DNA from: Eudorina sp. 2006-703-Eu-15
Taxonomy: Eukaryota > Chlorophyta > Chlorophyceae > Chlamydomonadales > Volvocaceae
NCBI GenBank assembly: GCA_003117195.1
Contig: BDSI01000014.1
Coordinates: forward strand, 186,001-250,000
Direction: 5' to 3'
Length of the DNA: 64,000 bases
The position numbers were made by a program, and so were the translations under genes. The notes beneath the pieces are model-generated. The model saw nothing but the letters and a program-made list of their open reading frames with translations, ran no database searches and was not told where the DNA came from. Each line of letters begins with the position of its first letter. The stretch's first letter is position 1. This document shows, piece by piece, positions 1 to 11,603 of this stretch.

Positions 1-3000
1 AACGTCGAGGGTGCGTCGGGTGGGCCTGCTGATGCTTCGTCCATTAAATTTCGGTGACGACCGGCAAGGGTTCCATCATTGACGTGGTAGTCCTCACTCA
101 TTGCATCGTCCATAAGGCCCAGATCACCCTCCTTGGCTTCGGCGCTGTTGCCACTGCCGCTGGCTCCATCGCTCCAGCCCGTGCCTGCAGTCCAGCTGCT
201 GTCAGCTGCAAGTGTCCCAGCGCTTGCGCTGGTGCCGCTAGCGTCCGGATCGGCAGCGGCCGCAGTAGCAGTAGTTGTAGTAGTACCGGTACCGGCACTC
301 GAGCTAGTGTCCGGGAGTTGCAGTTCAGTAGTGGCCGACGAGTACAAATACGACACGCCGCGTTCAAATGCCGCATACGACACGCTGCAGCCGCAGATCT
401 GGCAGTACACCGTAGGCTCTGGGGTTGCGATTGCGACGTAGAATGAATCACGCGCGACCGCAGGCAGCGCGTAGCTGGCTTGGGAGTCGGCCAACGAGCA
501 GTTGATGACAACGGGCCTAGGTGGCGGGAAGGCTCCTGTCTGCGGCGGTTTCTTGGGCGGCGGAGCCGGAGGCCGCGGCGGTGGCGAGAATGGCCGGGGC
601 GGATGGCGTGGCCGCCACTCCCATGCGCCAAACCATTTACCCGGGATGGCGGGTGGCAGCGGAGGCTGTTGCGGCGCATTCGGGCGGAGCGGCGAGGTCC
701 CGGGAAGGGGCGGCAGCACCGGAGGACGCGGAGGACGGTAGACGATGGAGGACGCGTTGGGTGGGAAGGGCGGAGCGGAGGGCACGTCCGGTGGCCTGGG
801 AGCAACGGGCATTGCAGGTGGTTTCGGCGGCGAGACGACGGACACCTTGCTCCACTCGCACAGCTCCGCGCGTTCGTACCACACGCCGTAGTAGTCCCAC
901 GGCCCGCTGGTGCCCGAGGGGCCCTCCAGGGTGTAGTTGCGGGCCGCGAACTGGTCGCTGTAGGTGTCCCAGCAGCACTTGCCGTCCGGCGCGATGACGT
1001 TGGTGTAGCCGGCTGCGCGCGGCGGGGAGATGGGGGAATGGCTCAAGACGTCCAAGACATCTCGGCTGGACTCATCATCTCACGCCAATTACCCATGGTA
1101 ACTGTGCTGACTGGTCCCTACAGCAACTCGCATGGTTAGGTAGGGCTCACCTTCACCCGTTTTCGGAATGTACCACTGCCACCCGAGGCCATCAAGGTCA
1201 AAAACGGTGACGTTCCACAACCGGGACGTGTTGTTTGGATCGATTGGACCATAGTAGCGCTTGGGTAGGCCCCAGACGGCGCCGTACGGTGTCTGGTAAA
1301 CATATTGTTGTAACTGGTACGACACGATTCTGCAAGCAGACGCAGGAGGGCGATCCGCAGGCCGTGCTTAGTCACCCGCGGTAGACAGATGAATGAGCAA
1401 GGCATGGCGGGTATTTACTGGATAGCTCACCTGTGCCAGTCTTTGCAGAAGTTGCGGTGACCCGTCAGGTTTCTGCGATGGAGGCGGCGCCGGGCAAGAA
1501 CGCAGCGAGCAAGGGTCAGCGACAAATCATGATGAACACGGCTTCCTTCGTTCTATTCTTGAGGACCGACTTCGCCGTCAGTATTTGACACCCGCCTGCC
1601 GTATCCCCCACTTCCTCACATGGTCCTCAGCTTGGTCATCATGAGCCAGGTGCTGGGGATGGGGCCCTCGATGAGGCCCTCGCCCATCTCGTCGCTCAGG
1701 TCCCTGCAGACATGAGAGAAAGATACCATGATGTTAGGCTGTATGCTTGTTAATCAGCTGTCGTTATTCACGATGTCCGTGCCCGTGGATACTCACAGAT
1801 GCTCCAGGTTTCGGAGCAGCGCCCACTCCGCGGGCAGGAAGCCCCGGACCGCAGGCCGGCCGCGCCACGACGTTGACGGGTGGCGTGCGTCCTGCGTGCG
1901 CTTGATGGTGATGCGCTTGAGGGTGTCCGGCAGGAAGGGCCGGGCGGCCACGGGGTCGGGTACGGCAGGCGGCGCGCCTCTGGGGAAGCTCTGGTTGCCG
2001 TACTTGACGCTCTCAAGAGAATCCCTCAGCGCCTGGCTCCACTCGAGGCGCGCCCGGCCCGACCACCTGTTTGGAAGGATGCAAGCAGCCACGTCGTTGT
2101 GAGTCGTGGGTACATTACCCCCAATGAATTATATTATATTGAGATAATACGGCCAGGATTGCCTCACCTTGAAACCGCGCCAGACCCGCCGAATCACGTT
2201 ATGTTATAATCTATATTACATTATATTATATTTCAATAATAAATATAATATATAGTATATAATGTATATTATATTATATAATCACATAGTATTATATAAT
2301 ACAACATAACATAACATAACATAATATAATATAATATAATATAATATAATATAATGCAATATAATATTATATTAGATTCCGGCGCTCCCCACCCACCTCA
2401 TGGCGTTCAGCTCCGTGAAGGGCGCGAACATGCACTTCTCCAGGGCCACGTGGCGCAGCGCCAGGTTGGGGTTGAGGCTGGACACGTTGCGCTGCACCAG
2501 CGCCCGCCCCACGCCGCACGGGTCTGGAAGCGTACGACAGAGACGTAGGGCGCCGGTTACGACATTCACGATACTCCGTCTTCACACACACAACATCATC
2601 CTTGTAAGTTGGCCATTTAAAAAAGGCCAAGAAGGGCACGCCGTGTTCCCCATGCAGTACGTACAACTACACTACCATCGACTGGCATACAGCCACCCCG
2701 ATCGCTCACCCAGCATCATCTCGAAATAGCTCGGCGCCAGATTGTATGCTTGCTCTCCGGGGAACCCAAATTCCGTAAGGTCGAGCTGCTGGCCGTCCAG
2801 ACGGTCACACTTCCACGTGGTGGGATCGAAGCTGCGGGACGTGAACCGCCAATGACGTTGAATACGGAAAAGGACACACTATTTCAGTAGCAACTGTCTT
2901 ACTTATTACCCCATCGCGCATAGACTCGACAACCAAACAACATACATATTATTATGAATGATGTTACAGGTGGACCCCGCGGGTCATCGATCGGTGACAT

Positions 3001-5192
3001 ATGTGCGTGATCAACTGACCAAAATGCCCCCCGCGCACGCGACTTCCATGGGACGGAATTTCTCTGCTGATGCATTACAGCAAGACAACTTATCTTTACA
3101 GGAGTATATCCCACATGCGTGGCGGCGTCAACTTACAGGTCAAAAGTCGTGCCATTCTTGCCGCGCCTGTCGGGCAGCACTGCCAGCAGGCTGTGCTCGG
3201 GCCGGAAATGTACGTCCTCGAAGTACCTGGCATGGCATTTGGATGGTCAACAATACAAGCGGCAGGTTGCTTGGCTTTGCTTGGCAGGCCATCGACATCT
3301 AGCCAGAACAATGCATGCAGTCCGGCGGTCCTTGGTAAAGTGTAGCTGGGCCCATAGGATATACATGGGATCAGGGACCTACCACACAAACAAGGCAGGC
3401 CGCCTGCCCCAACGCGGTTGGTCATTACATACAGGATCGTAGCGCAGCGGAAAACCTGCCGAGAAGTCTCCAACGCCTGTACCCAGATCTCCCCGTGACT
3501 GCGTCAACTGGCTAGTTCAACTGGCAGCGTCTTTTCACTCACAGTTCCTCCAGCGGCAGGCACACCAGGTCATCCAGCAGGCTGAAGCACGGCGGCTCAG
3601 TGATGTTGACAAGCGGGTGGTGCCAGGCGGGGACGTGGGGTAGCGTACTGCGTGCGGGGGAACAGGTTGGAAAGGTTCGTTTGCAGCAGTCAGGCACGCT
3701 TCTAAAGTACCATTGGCAGCGCTGCGCCTTGGGCGCAATTGGTGGGTTTAAGGGTTAGGGTTTAATATTGTTGGGTAGGCCGGCGGCAGGGCTTACCTAT
3801 TCGTCAGCATTGCGTACTGCTGCGTACATCAAAGCAACATGTCAACGCTCACAGCATGTGGATGGGGACCATGCGTGGCCATGCGTGGCCATGCCTTTAT
3901 CGTCGCAATTTATCATGGCATTAACACGCCCATGCGCAGGCAAGGCGAACAACACACCGACGATGCGGAGGGTGTCCTCAGCTAGGCTAGAGAGGGAGAG
4001 TGCCCACAGAGACGTCAAGCGGGGAGCCCCATACGCATCTTTGCAAGGCACTGCGGAGAACGCAGCAACAGACCACAGCCTCATTCCTGCCGGCTCACAT
4101 TCGATTGACGACATTGCGATAAACGATCTCCTGCCGTATGTCGTTGTCGTACATGATCCGCCTGGCGGTGTCATTGCGGTACTGCGTCCCGGTGATGCGG
4201 AAGACCGTCGCTGTGGCGCGCTTGCACGAGACGGCCGGAAACGGGTCAGCCAAGCTGGCGGGCGGCATGGTGCCACGTGCGCTGTACACGTTGAACTCGC
4301 ACACACTGGGCCGCAGACCCACGCCCCTGCGTGCCCGCACCGAAAACCGCTTCATACCGTTACGTGCATGGCAGTGTCGCGGTCCACGCAAATTACACGC
4401 ACAGCAGTAGCGCAAGCTACACGGCGTTTGCTGATGTTGTTACCAACGTGCTGAGCAGTTACTGCCAAATGATGCCGAGCAAGCTCCAAGCGCATGCCTA
4501 CCAAGAGTCCCACCACTGCGCATGCGAGTCAGAATCCGACGTTATATATAACAGCGGGCACTCACCAAGCTGGGTACGATTTGCACCACGTGATCGGGAT
4601 CGTGCTAGAGACAACGAAACTGTATGACTGGTCTAGCAGGCTCAGCGCGCAGCAGGTGGTGTTGGGGTCGCTGAGGGCGGCACCTCCCGGCTCGCAGTAG
4701 GTCTGGCTGACACAGTCGGGGGCGCACTCCGCCGCGGAGGCGTAGTACTGAGCCGTACAGCGGCTGATGCAGCGCCAGGGTGCGGTCCCGAAGCCGATGC
4801 GAGTGGCCACCTCGGGCCGGCTCCAGAAGCTGGCGTTGCCGCTGAGGATGAAGCGCAGGACCGCCTTGTCTGCAAGGCGGATCGGCATCGATTACAGGTG
4901 GCTGCATGAGTCAGGCAAGAAGCTGATGTGAACATCTATCTACACATCTTATCAAGCTGGGTCCGCTGTTACATCCTTATGATGAACGAGAAAATCAGGC
5001 GTCCCTCTTTCAACTGCCATTTAACGAAAATTTATGCACTAGCTTACGTTGCTCGTTAAAGTCCTGGGAAACGTCCCAGGGACCACACGCCATGTTGCCA
5101 TGCGCCACGAAGAACCACGCCAGCAGCAAAAACGTAATAAACCATGAATGTTCCTCTTTAACAAAGGCATGGAATGACACGCCGCCTCGCAT
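1..5192 (-). CDS. LRR-ectodomain giant membrane protein, N-terminal part (runs off left edge)
   Basis: Twelve exons read right to left: 5192-5048, 4869-4566, 4326-4099, 3647-3543, 3226-3137, 2831-2710, 2523-2397, 2066-1797, 1703-1620, 1472-1431, 1329-1151, then 1012 to beyond position 1 (about 902 codons visible). Every junction has GT/AG ends and a consistent codon phase. The ATG is followed by a hydrophobic stretch (FITFLLLAWFFVAHG) that looks like a signal peptide. One LRR cassette follows, then a Pro-rich linker, then a Cys module (CSLA, LPAV, YC..CGC.VSY). That module is shared with the 39,460 and 54,183 genes, so I expect the same Ig and membrane domains beyond the edge. After it the frame stays open as a Ser/Thr/Ala/Gly-rich stretch. 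Exon 1 may instead be an alternative first exon of the 16,566 gene, because the donor at 6,272 has the same phase as this exon 1 donor. Family membership is clear from alignment; function is inferred. Confidence 0.75.
330..520 (-). other. Cys module shared by all family members
   Basis: Within the exon starting at 1012, a segment of about 60 residues (CSLADSQ, ALPAVARDSF, YCQICGCSVSY, RGVSYLY) aligns with segments at about 32,680-32,860 and 51,905-52,080. The invariant pattern is CSLA/CFLA, LPAV.R..F..A.A.P, YC..CGC.VS, then RG.SY.YS. I do not recognise it as a named domain. It lies just after the Pro-rich region and before the Ig-like domain in the complete copies. Confidence 0.75.
1151..4869 (-). 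repeat. LRR cassette A (third copy)
   Basis: Ten exons from 4869 down to 1151, followed by the first part of the exon starting at 1012, encode one cassette. In order: a Cys-rich block (FILSGNASFWSRPEV, many Cys), a block ending in QYRNDTARRIMYD, a short exon (VPAWHHP, LVCLPLEE), an exon with RPEHSLLAVLPD, a WKCD/APSYFEMML exon, DPCGVGRALVQRNVSS, a 270-bp exon ending in LLRNLEHL, the LRR exon (GPIPSTWLMMTKLRT), a 42-bp exon ending in FCKDWH, and a 179-bp exon with VTVFDLDGLGWQW. The LRR part has the plant-type pattern L..L..LdLs...GpIPs.w..m..L. Relative to B and C it lacks one codon in each of two exons (304 and 228 bp rather than 307 and 231). Confidence 0.8.
2105..2385. repeat. AT-rich microsatellite in an intron
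   Basis: Nearly pure TATAA/ATATAAC repetition fills most of the intron between the exons ending at 2397 and starting at 2066. The equivalent introns of cassettes B and C are ordinary GC-balanced sequence, so this is a local replacement or expansion. Confidence 0.8.
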
Positions 5193-6271
5193 CCTTTCGA
5201 TATCCCAGGGTGGCGTGCAGCAGTCCGACGCAGCAAAACCTGTCGCTGTGCACGACGCCGACGGCTAGCCGTGCTGCTGTGATGCTCTCGCGTTTGCACG
5301 TTGCACAAGTTCAATTCCGCAGGCGACTGATGCCGTGTCTCCCGCGCCTTTGCTGAGGCGTGGTTGAAGGTCCGGATGTTGGTCCCATACTGACGCACGT
5401 CAAGATGATAGCCAATACTGAAAAATCTTTTTTACGATGTGTCAGAATTACGGACGAATAAATGCCACAAAAGCTCTACCGGCTTTGCTGAACGCTGTCG
5501 CGTGTCATTTGATCTTTCTATCTTGGGTACATCAGCAAGCAGATTAAAAATTAATTCACAACAATTCATGTATTTTGATGACAGAATAGCTTTTCAAACA
5601 TGTTGGTGAAGTGAGAATGCTGAACCATTGACCAACGTCGAGTGGCTCGCAATTGAAATTTAGCACAACCATGATAAACTAAATAATTGATAAGAAGTTA
5701 TCAGAATTTCTTAATTCGAATTGCGGGATTTCCTCGCTGGGTTACGTCCGGCGCTTGGCTTTCCGTCGTGCATGCCGTTTCGTGTCGGGTCGCCGGCAGC
5801 TGGTACACAGCATCTGGAATCTATCCTTGCAACGAATTATGGAATACAATCTTACACAGAATGAGATTAACAAAATATTGCTGTTATGTATCTTCATTCA
5901 TTCGTTTATGTATCCAGATTCGCGTTATCTGAAGGCGCCGTCTGTGCTGTTTATAGTTTCAGTCCCGCGTGGGGCGGACCCATACATAATGTCGTTTACT
6001 TGCATTAAACCGATTTAAGCGATTGTATCAGTAATGCCGAATCCTTCGCGAAGAGCTACCAGGGCAGCTACACGGTGTGGTTGAAATTGCTTCCCTTACG
6101 AAGTATAGTGATCCACATTGTTTCAAAAAATTATAAAAACTATGAAACAATGGAACATAGCGTACTGTATATATGCGGTAACACGACGTTAATCCTCTAG
6201 GTGGGCCGTTGTGACGCTTTATCATTCGTCCGTATTCAAGCAAAAACTGACGACCGCCGCAAAATACTCAC
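5193..6271. other. AT-rich spacer between the two LRR gene models
   Basis: I find no Cys module, Ig-like domain or membrane segment here, so the 16,566 gene has no recognisable 3' exons before the 5,192 start. It is either the promoter of the 5,192 gene or, if the donor at 6,272 joins the acceptor at 4,869, part of a 1.4-kb intron. Base composition is much more AT-rich than the flanking exons. Confidence 0.5.
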
Positions 6272-9200
6272 GGTGCTCGTTTACGTCTTCAGAAGCGTTC
6301 CAGTTGGAAATCCACCGCGGCGGGGAGGGTGACGGAGGCCGCGGGGATGGCGGCGGCGGGGAGGGTGACGGCGGCGGCGGGGAAGGCGGCGGAGGGGAGG
6401 GCGACGGAGGGCGCGGCAGCGCGGGCGGGCGCCAAGACCAAGCTCCCTCCCACTTCCCGGGCGCACTTGGAAACGCCGGCGGTTGGGGTGGCGCAGCGGG
6501 TTTTAAGGGTGCACGAGCTGGCAACGGTGGAAATCGAGGTGGACGTGGTGGTGACTGCACGGGTATAGATACCGCAATCGGTGGGAAGGTTGGGCCTGAC
6601 GGGATATCCGGCGGCCTAGGTGAGGCGGGCGGGAGCGGCGTCGTCCCCGTCCACGTCGGTACAGGGTCGCTCCGCTCGCACAGCTCCGCGCGGTCGTACC
6701 ACACGCCGTGATAGTCCCACGGTCCGCTGGTGCCCGAGGGGCCCTCCAGGGTGTAGTTGCGGGCCGCGAACTGGTCGCTGTAGGTGTCCCAGCAGCACTT
6801 GCCGTCCGGCGCGATGACGTTGGTGTAGCCGGCTGCGATGTATGCACACGGGATGACGCGCTTTGGGCTCCCACGGCGCGATACGTTTGGCTGGGATCAA
6901 ATACGATTGCACGGTTTCGCAGGTTAGAAACAAACACTCAGTCACAACACCTTCTATTCCGCGGGTTTCAGCAATTTCGCGCGCCTCACCTTCGCCCGTG
7001 CTTAGGTCGTACCATTGCCACCCCAGGCCGTCCAGGTCAAACACGGTTACGTTCCACTGCCGGGACTTGTCAGACGCATCAACGGGGCCGTAGTAGCGTT
7101 TGGGCAGGCCCCAGGCGGGCCCGAAGGGTGTCCTGTATATGTACCCCTGGAGCTGGTACGACACAATCCTGCATAGGGTTACGCATCCGAGGTGGACACG
7201 TGCTTGCTTAGCATTGGACACGTGCTTGCTTAGCACCTACCTGACAGTGGATTTCTTGGTGTGGTGCTTTAGAAGTGTCTCCGAAACCATGCCGTGCACA
7301 CAAGCCGCGCCAGGAACAAGATCATGGCCCGACAGCCGCAAGGGACAGATGATTTGCCTCCACTACGCAGCAGGCACGCACGACACAGGGAACAGGGTGG
7401 AGATTCCACCGGAAACGAAAGGAATGGGATATCTTTATGCACGAGTCCGTTGCTTCTTCATGCGCCCTTGGGTGCTGATATAAGGTTGCTCCAGCTCAGA
7501 CCCACCCAAACACTCACCTGTGCCAATCCTTGCAGAATTGGGGATGTCCTGTCATGTTACTGTGGGTGCACGTGAATAGGCAGCAAGTACACTGAAATCA
7601 TCGACGAGCATACACTGTAGGAATGAATGGATAATTGAATGCCGAAACGGGAGTGGCCAGAAGAGACGATATGCCAACGAAGCCGCACGATTGCCGGCGT
7701 GTCAGGTTAGCGGCGCACCAATTCACCAGACTAGTGTACACCGTGACAGTTTCGACTAACAAAACCGATGGCTGTTCCCATGCCCAGCTGCACCCAGCGC
7801 CGAATCCTTCCTTGGTATCCGTCCATCACGAAGACGGCGTAGGGTACCGCGTGTGTAGGGTACCGCGTGTGTAGGGTACCGCGTGTGTAGGGTACCGCGT
7901 GTGTAGGGTACCGCGTGTGTAGGGTACCGGGGGGGCGTGTGTAGGGTACCGCGTGTGTAGGGTACCGCGTGTGTAGGGTACCGCGTGTGTAGGGTACCGC
8001 GTGTGTAGGGTACCGCGTGTGTAGGGTACCGCGTGTGTAGGGTAGGGTACCGCGTGTGTAGGGTACCGCGTGTGTAGGGTACCGCGTGTGTAGGGTACCG
8101 CGTGTGTAGGGTACCGCGTGTGTAGGGTACCGCGTGTGTCCGGCATAGGGTACCGCGTGTGAAGACGGTGTAGGGTACCGCTTTCTGTTGGACCCGCCTG
8201 CTTTCAACCCCAGGCCTCTCAACGAGGAGGGCAATTGGGATAAAACTGAGTAGGCAGTCCGGATCCGTCTTGCAGGCCCCTTACATGGTCCTCAGCTTGG
8301 TCATCATGAGCCAGGTGCTGGGGATGGGGCCCTCGATGAGGCCCTCGCCCATCTCGTCGCTCAGGTCCCTGCAGGAAAAAGAGATGGATACCATGATGAT
8401 AAGCTGTTTGCTTGTTCATCAGCTGTCATTATTTACGCTGTCCGCGCCCGTGGCTACTCACAGGTGTTCCAGGTTCCGGAGCAGCGCCCACTCCGCGGGC
8501 AGGAAGCCCCGGACCACAGGCCGACCCCGCCACGACGGGGACGGGTGTGAACCGTCCTGCGTGCGCTTGATGGTGATGCGCTTGAGGGTGTCCGGCAGGA
8601 AGGGGCGGGCGGCCACGGGGTCGGGTACGGCAGGCGGCGCGCCTCTGGGGAAGCTCTGATTGCCGTACTTGACGCTCTCCAGGGACTCCCTCAGCGCCTG
8701 GCTCCACTCGAGGCGCGCCCGGCCCGACCACCTGTTTGGCAACGACGCGGAGACGTGTTCATGGGCTGCGCAAAGTCTGCCCGTTGTAAGAAATGGGCAC
8801 TAATCAAGGCCCGACTGGGTTTCACAGCAGCCATCCTCACTGCGGTTCCTTCAGGAAATTGCTGCGTTCATCACCCACCTCATGGCGTTCAGCTCCGTGA
8901 AGGGCGCGAACATGCACTTCTCCAGGGCCACGTGGCGCAGCGCCAGGTTAGGGTTGAGGCTGGACACGTTGCGCTGCACCAGCGCCCGGCCCACGCCGCA
9001 GGGGTCTGCAACAGGCAGCACGGATGTGGCATGTCCACCCTCACCAGCCAACTCCGATGAGGCAGCCGCCGTCATCTTCCTTACAAAGCTGCGTTTGGCA
9101 AGTTCATGCATATGCGTGATTCATCATGCTCGCAAATGGCCCGCCCCATTACCGCGCGTCGTTGGGTCCCCTCGCGCATCCAATGATGGGTACCGCACCT

Positions 9201-11603
9201 AGCATCATCGTGAAGTAGCTGGGCGACAGGTAAAACATCCACGCTCCAGGGAAGCCGAAGCCCGCCAGGTCGATCGGATGACCGTCTCTCCGGTCGCAAC
9301 TCCAGGTGGCGGGGTCGAACCTGCCCACAGGAGTGCGCGGCCAAGGCTTACGTGCATGAAGTCACCGCGCGCGGGAGTAGTGTAGTGTAGTGGTTCTGCT
9401 GTAGTGATCCGGGATCGGACATGATATCAGCTTGCAAGCGCTGTTTGTGAAGGCGAGTCACAGAGCAGCGATTAAGAGCAATTTGCTCACAAGGATGGGT
9501 TGATGTGTGGCCCTCCCGCACGAGTGTCGTACTAATGTCCCTAGAATGCGTGCCTTGCATTGTGGTATTAAAACCGTTGTTTCCGGTAGAAGTCCGGGAA
9601 TCCCATACGCACGGTGTCCCATGCCACAATGTATAGCCCCTCGGACGCTATAGTTACATGGATGTGCGCTGGCCAGTGCCAAACGATGCTGAGATTTGTA
9701 AGGGTTGCGAGCTCACACGCACGCACTCAGGATGCTGGTCTGGCGGTCCGCACACAAACTAGTGACATTAATGGCGGGTCCCCATCCCGGCAACTGTCGG
9801 TGTGCTGCACTCACAGGTCAAACGTGCTGCCATTGGCACCGCTCCTGTCGGGCAGTACGGCCAGCAGGCTGTGCTCCGGCCGGAGGGAGATGTCCTCGAA
9901 GGCGCTGCACAGCCGCGGAAAGAAGCCGGCAGCATATGTGGTTGGTATGAGGTGCCTTATTACTTAGGGTTTTGCGCAACCAAAGGCACCGTCTGAAAAT
10001 ATTCCTGAACGGTAGGTATGGTTGCCAGGCATGACGCTACGTATGACCAGCTACCCTGGCTATCTGCTGCACTCATGTATCCAATCCTGCATGGAAGATA
10101 GTGGAGGTGCAACTCCGCCCCGGATCCGCCATGCACCGATCCCTTGCCGCTCACATTTCCTCCAGCGGCAGGCACACCAGGTCATCCACCAGGCTGAACT
10201 CGGGGGGCTCCCTCAGGTCGATGGAGGGGTGGTGCCAGGCGGGGACGTGGCGGAGGGAGCTGCGTATGCAAATGCAGGCAGGGCGGTGCAAGTGCCGTAC
10301 ACGAAAACGGGTCTGCAATGGTGGTACGTAAAAAGTAACTTCTAAGGGAGATAGGTTGCTTAAACGCGCGGACGACGTGCTGGAACGCGCGGACGACGAT
10401 TAGCTACGGGCTAATAAGCATCCTCGAAGACACATACAATGCTGTCGACGAACAGCAGACATTTATACTCCTAACTCCACGGGTTACATTCGATCAGAAA
10501 ACGCGAAACAAAACCCAGTCTGAGAGCGCGACCTGCAAGGCACACAAGTTCGCATGTAAGCGCGCAAGATGCCCTCGTGGGACCGGTCCGCCAAGATTAA
10601 AACCGACACTGACATGACACACAAGTAGCCGTACCGCATGTCGTACCGCCCTTAACGTACATGCGGCTGACGACATTGCGTGTTGCATTAGTCTGCCGTA
10701 CTTCTTTGTCGTACATAATCCGCCTGGCTGTGTCGTTGCGGTACTGCGTCCCAGTGATCGAGAAGGCCGCAGCGTCGCGGAGCCGCTTGCAGGACAGCTC
10801 CAGGAAGGGATCCTCAGCGCCGCCGGGCGGCGATTCCCCACGAGCGCTGAACGCGTTGAAGTCGCATACACTGGGTCTTGGGCTTGAGCCCCTGCAAGCA
10901 CCGACGGGTGCATCAATGTAAGCGTTCATCACCACTCAAACGTGTGGGAGGAATCCCATCTACCTCCTCCCGACAGGAGGAAGGCGCGCACGTGGCCGGA
11001 GGTATATATACGCAGCTATGTGCGCGCTTCTGCTGATGACCAAATAATGAAGCGCGGCGCCATTTCTGGCGGCCGCAGAAGGCCGACAGAAAGGCAGGCC
11101 GCTGCCTGTTGGCCATATTGGCAGTTTAACTAATGATTTGCACACTAGATCACGCGTGCCGGCCTGGTTGGGTGCAACTGGCCATTGCTACCTCATAGTG
11201 GGGTTCAAGTACACAGCCTGGCCCTACCTGCACCCTGAACACATGGAAGTAAGCCCATCTCGATACCTCGTGTTAACCTCAATGGCTGGTACTCACCAAG
11301 CTGGGTACGTCGTGCACCATTTGGGTGTCGGCAATTTTAGGCGCTGAGAGAAACTGTACGACTGGTCTAGCAGGCTCAGGGCGCAGCAGGTGGTGTTGGG
11401 GTCGCTGAGGGCGGCACCTCCCGGCTCGCAGTAGGTCTGGCTGACACAGTCGGGGGCGCACTCCGCCGCGGAGGCGTAGTACTGCGCCGTACAGCGGCTG
11501 ATGCAGCGCCAGGGTGCGGTCCCGAAGCCGATGCGAGTGGCCACCTCGGGCCGGCTCCAGAAGCTGGCGTTGCCGCTGAGGATGAAGCGCAGGACCGCCT
11601 TGT
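6272..11603 (-). repeat. LRR cassette B (second copy)
   Basis: Exons 11603-11297, 10891-10661, 10259-10155, 9904-9815, 9320-9199, 9005-8879, 8731-8462, 8368-8285, 7559-7518, 7168-6990 and 6832-6272. Ten of the eleven exon lengths equal those of cassette C; the last differs by 18 bp in its Pro-rich linker (561 versus 543). The 270-bp exon looks identical to that of cassette C. The linker reads PPSPSPPPPSPPPPSPSPPP. Confidence 0.82.

Noticed and set aside
7840..8180. CRISPR-like array
   Set aside because: Units are adjacent with no unique spacers, and the context is a eukaryotic intron.
7731..8234. Open frame of repeated HTRYPTHAVPYTRGTL
   Set aside because: It is a translation of the 16-bp intronic minisatellite. 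The 16-bp unit cycles through frames and the stretch has no other coding character.
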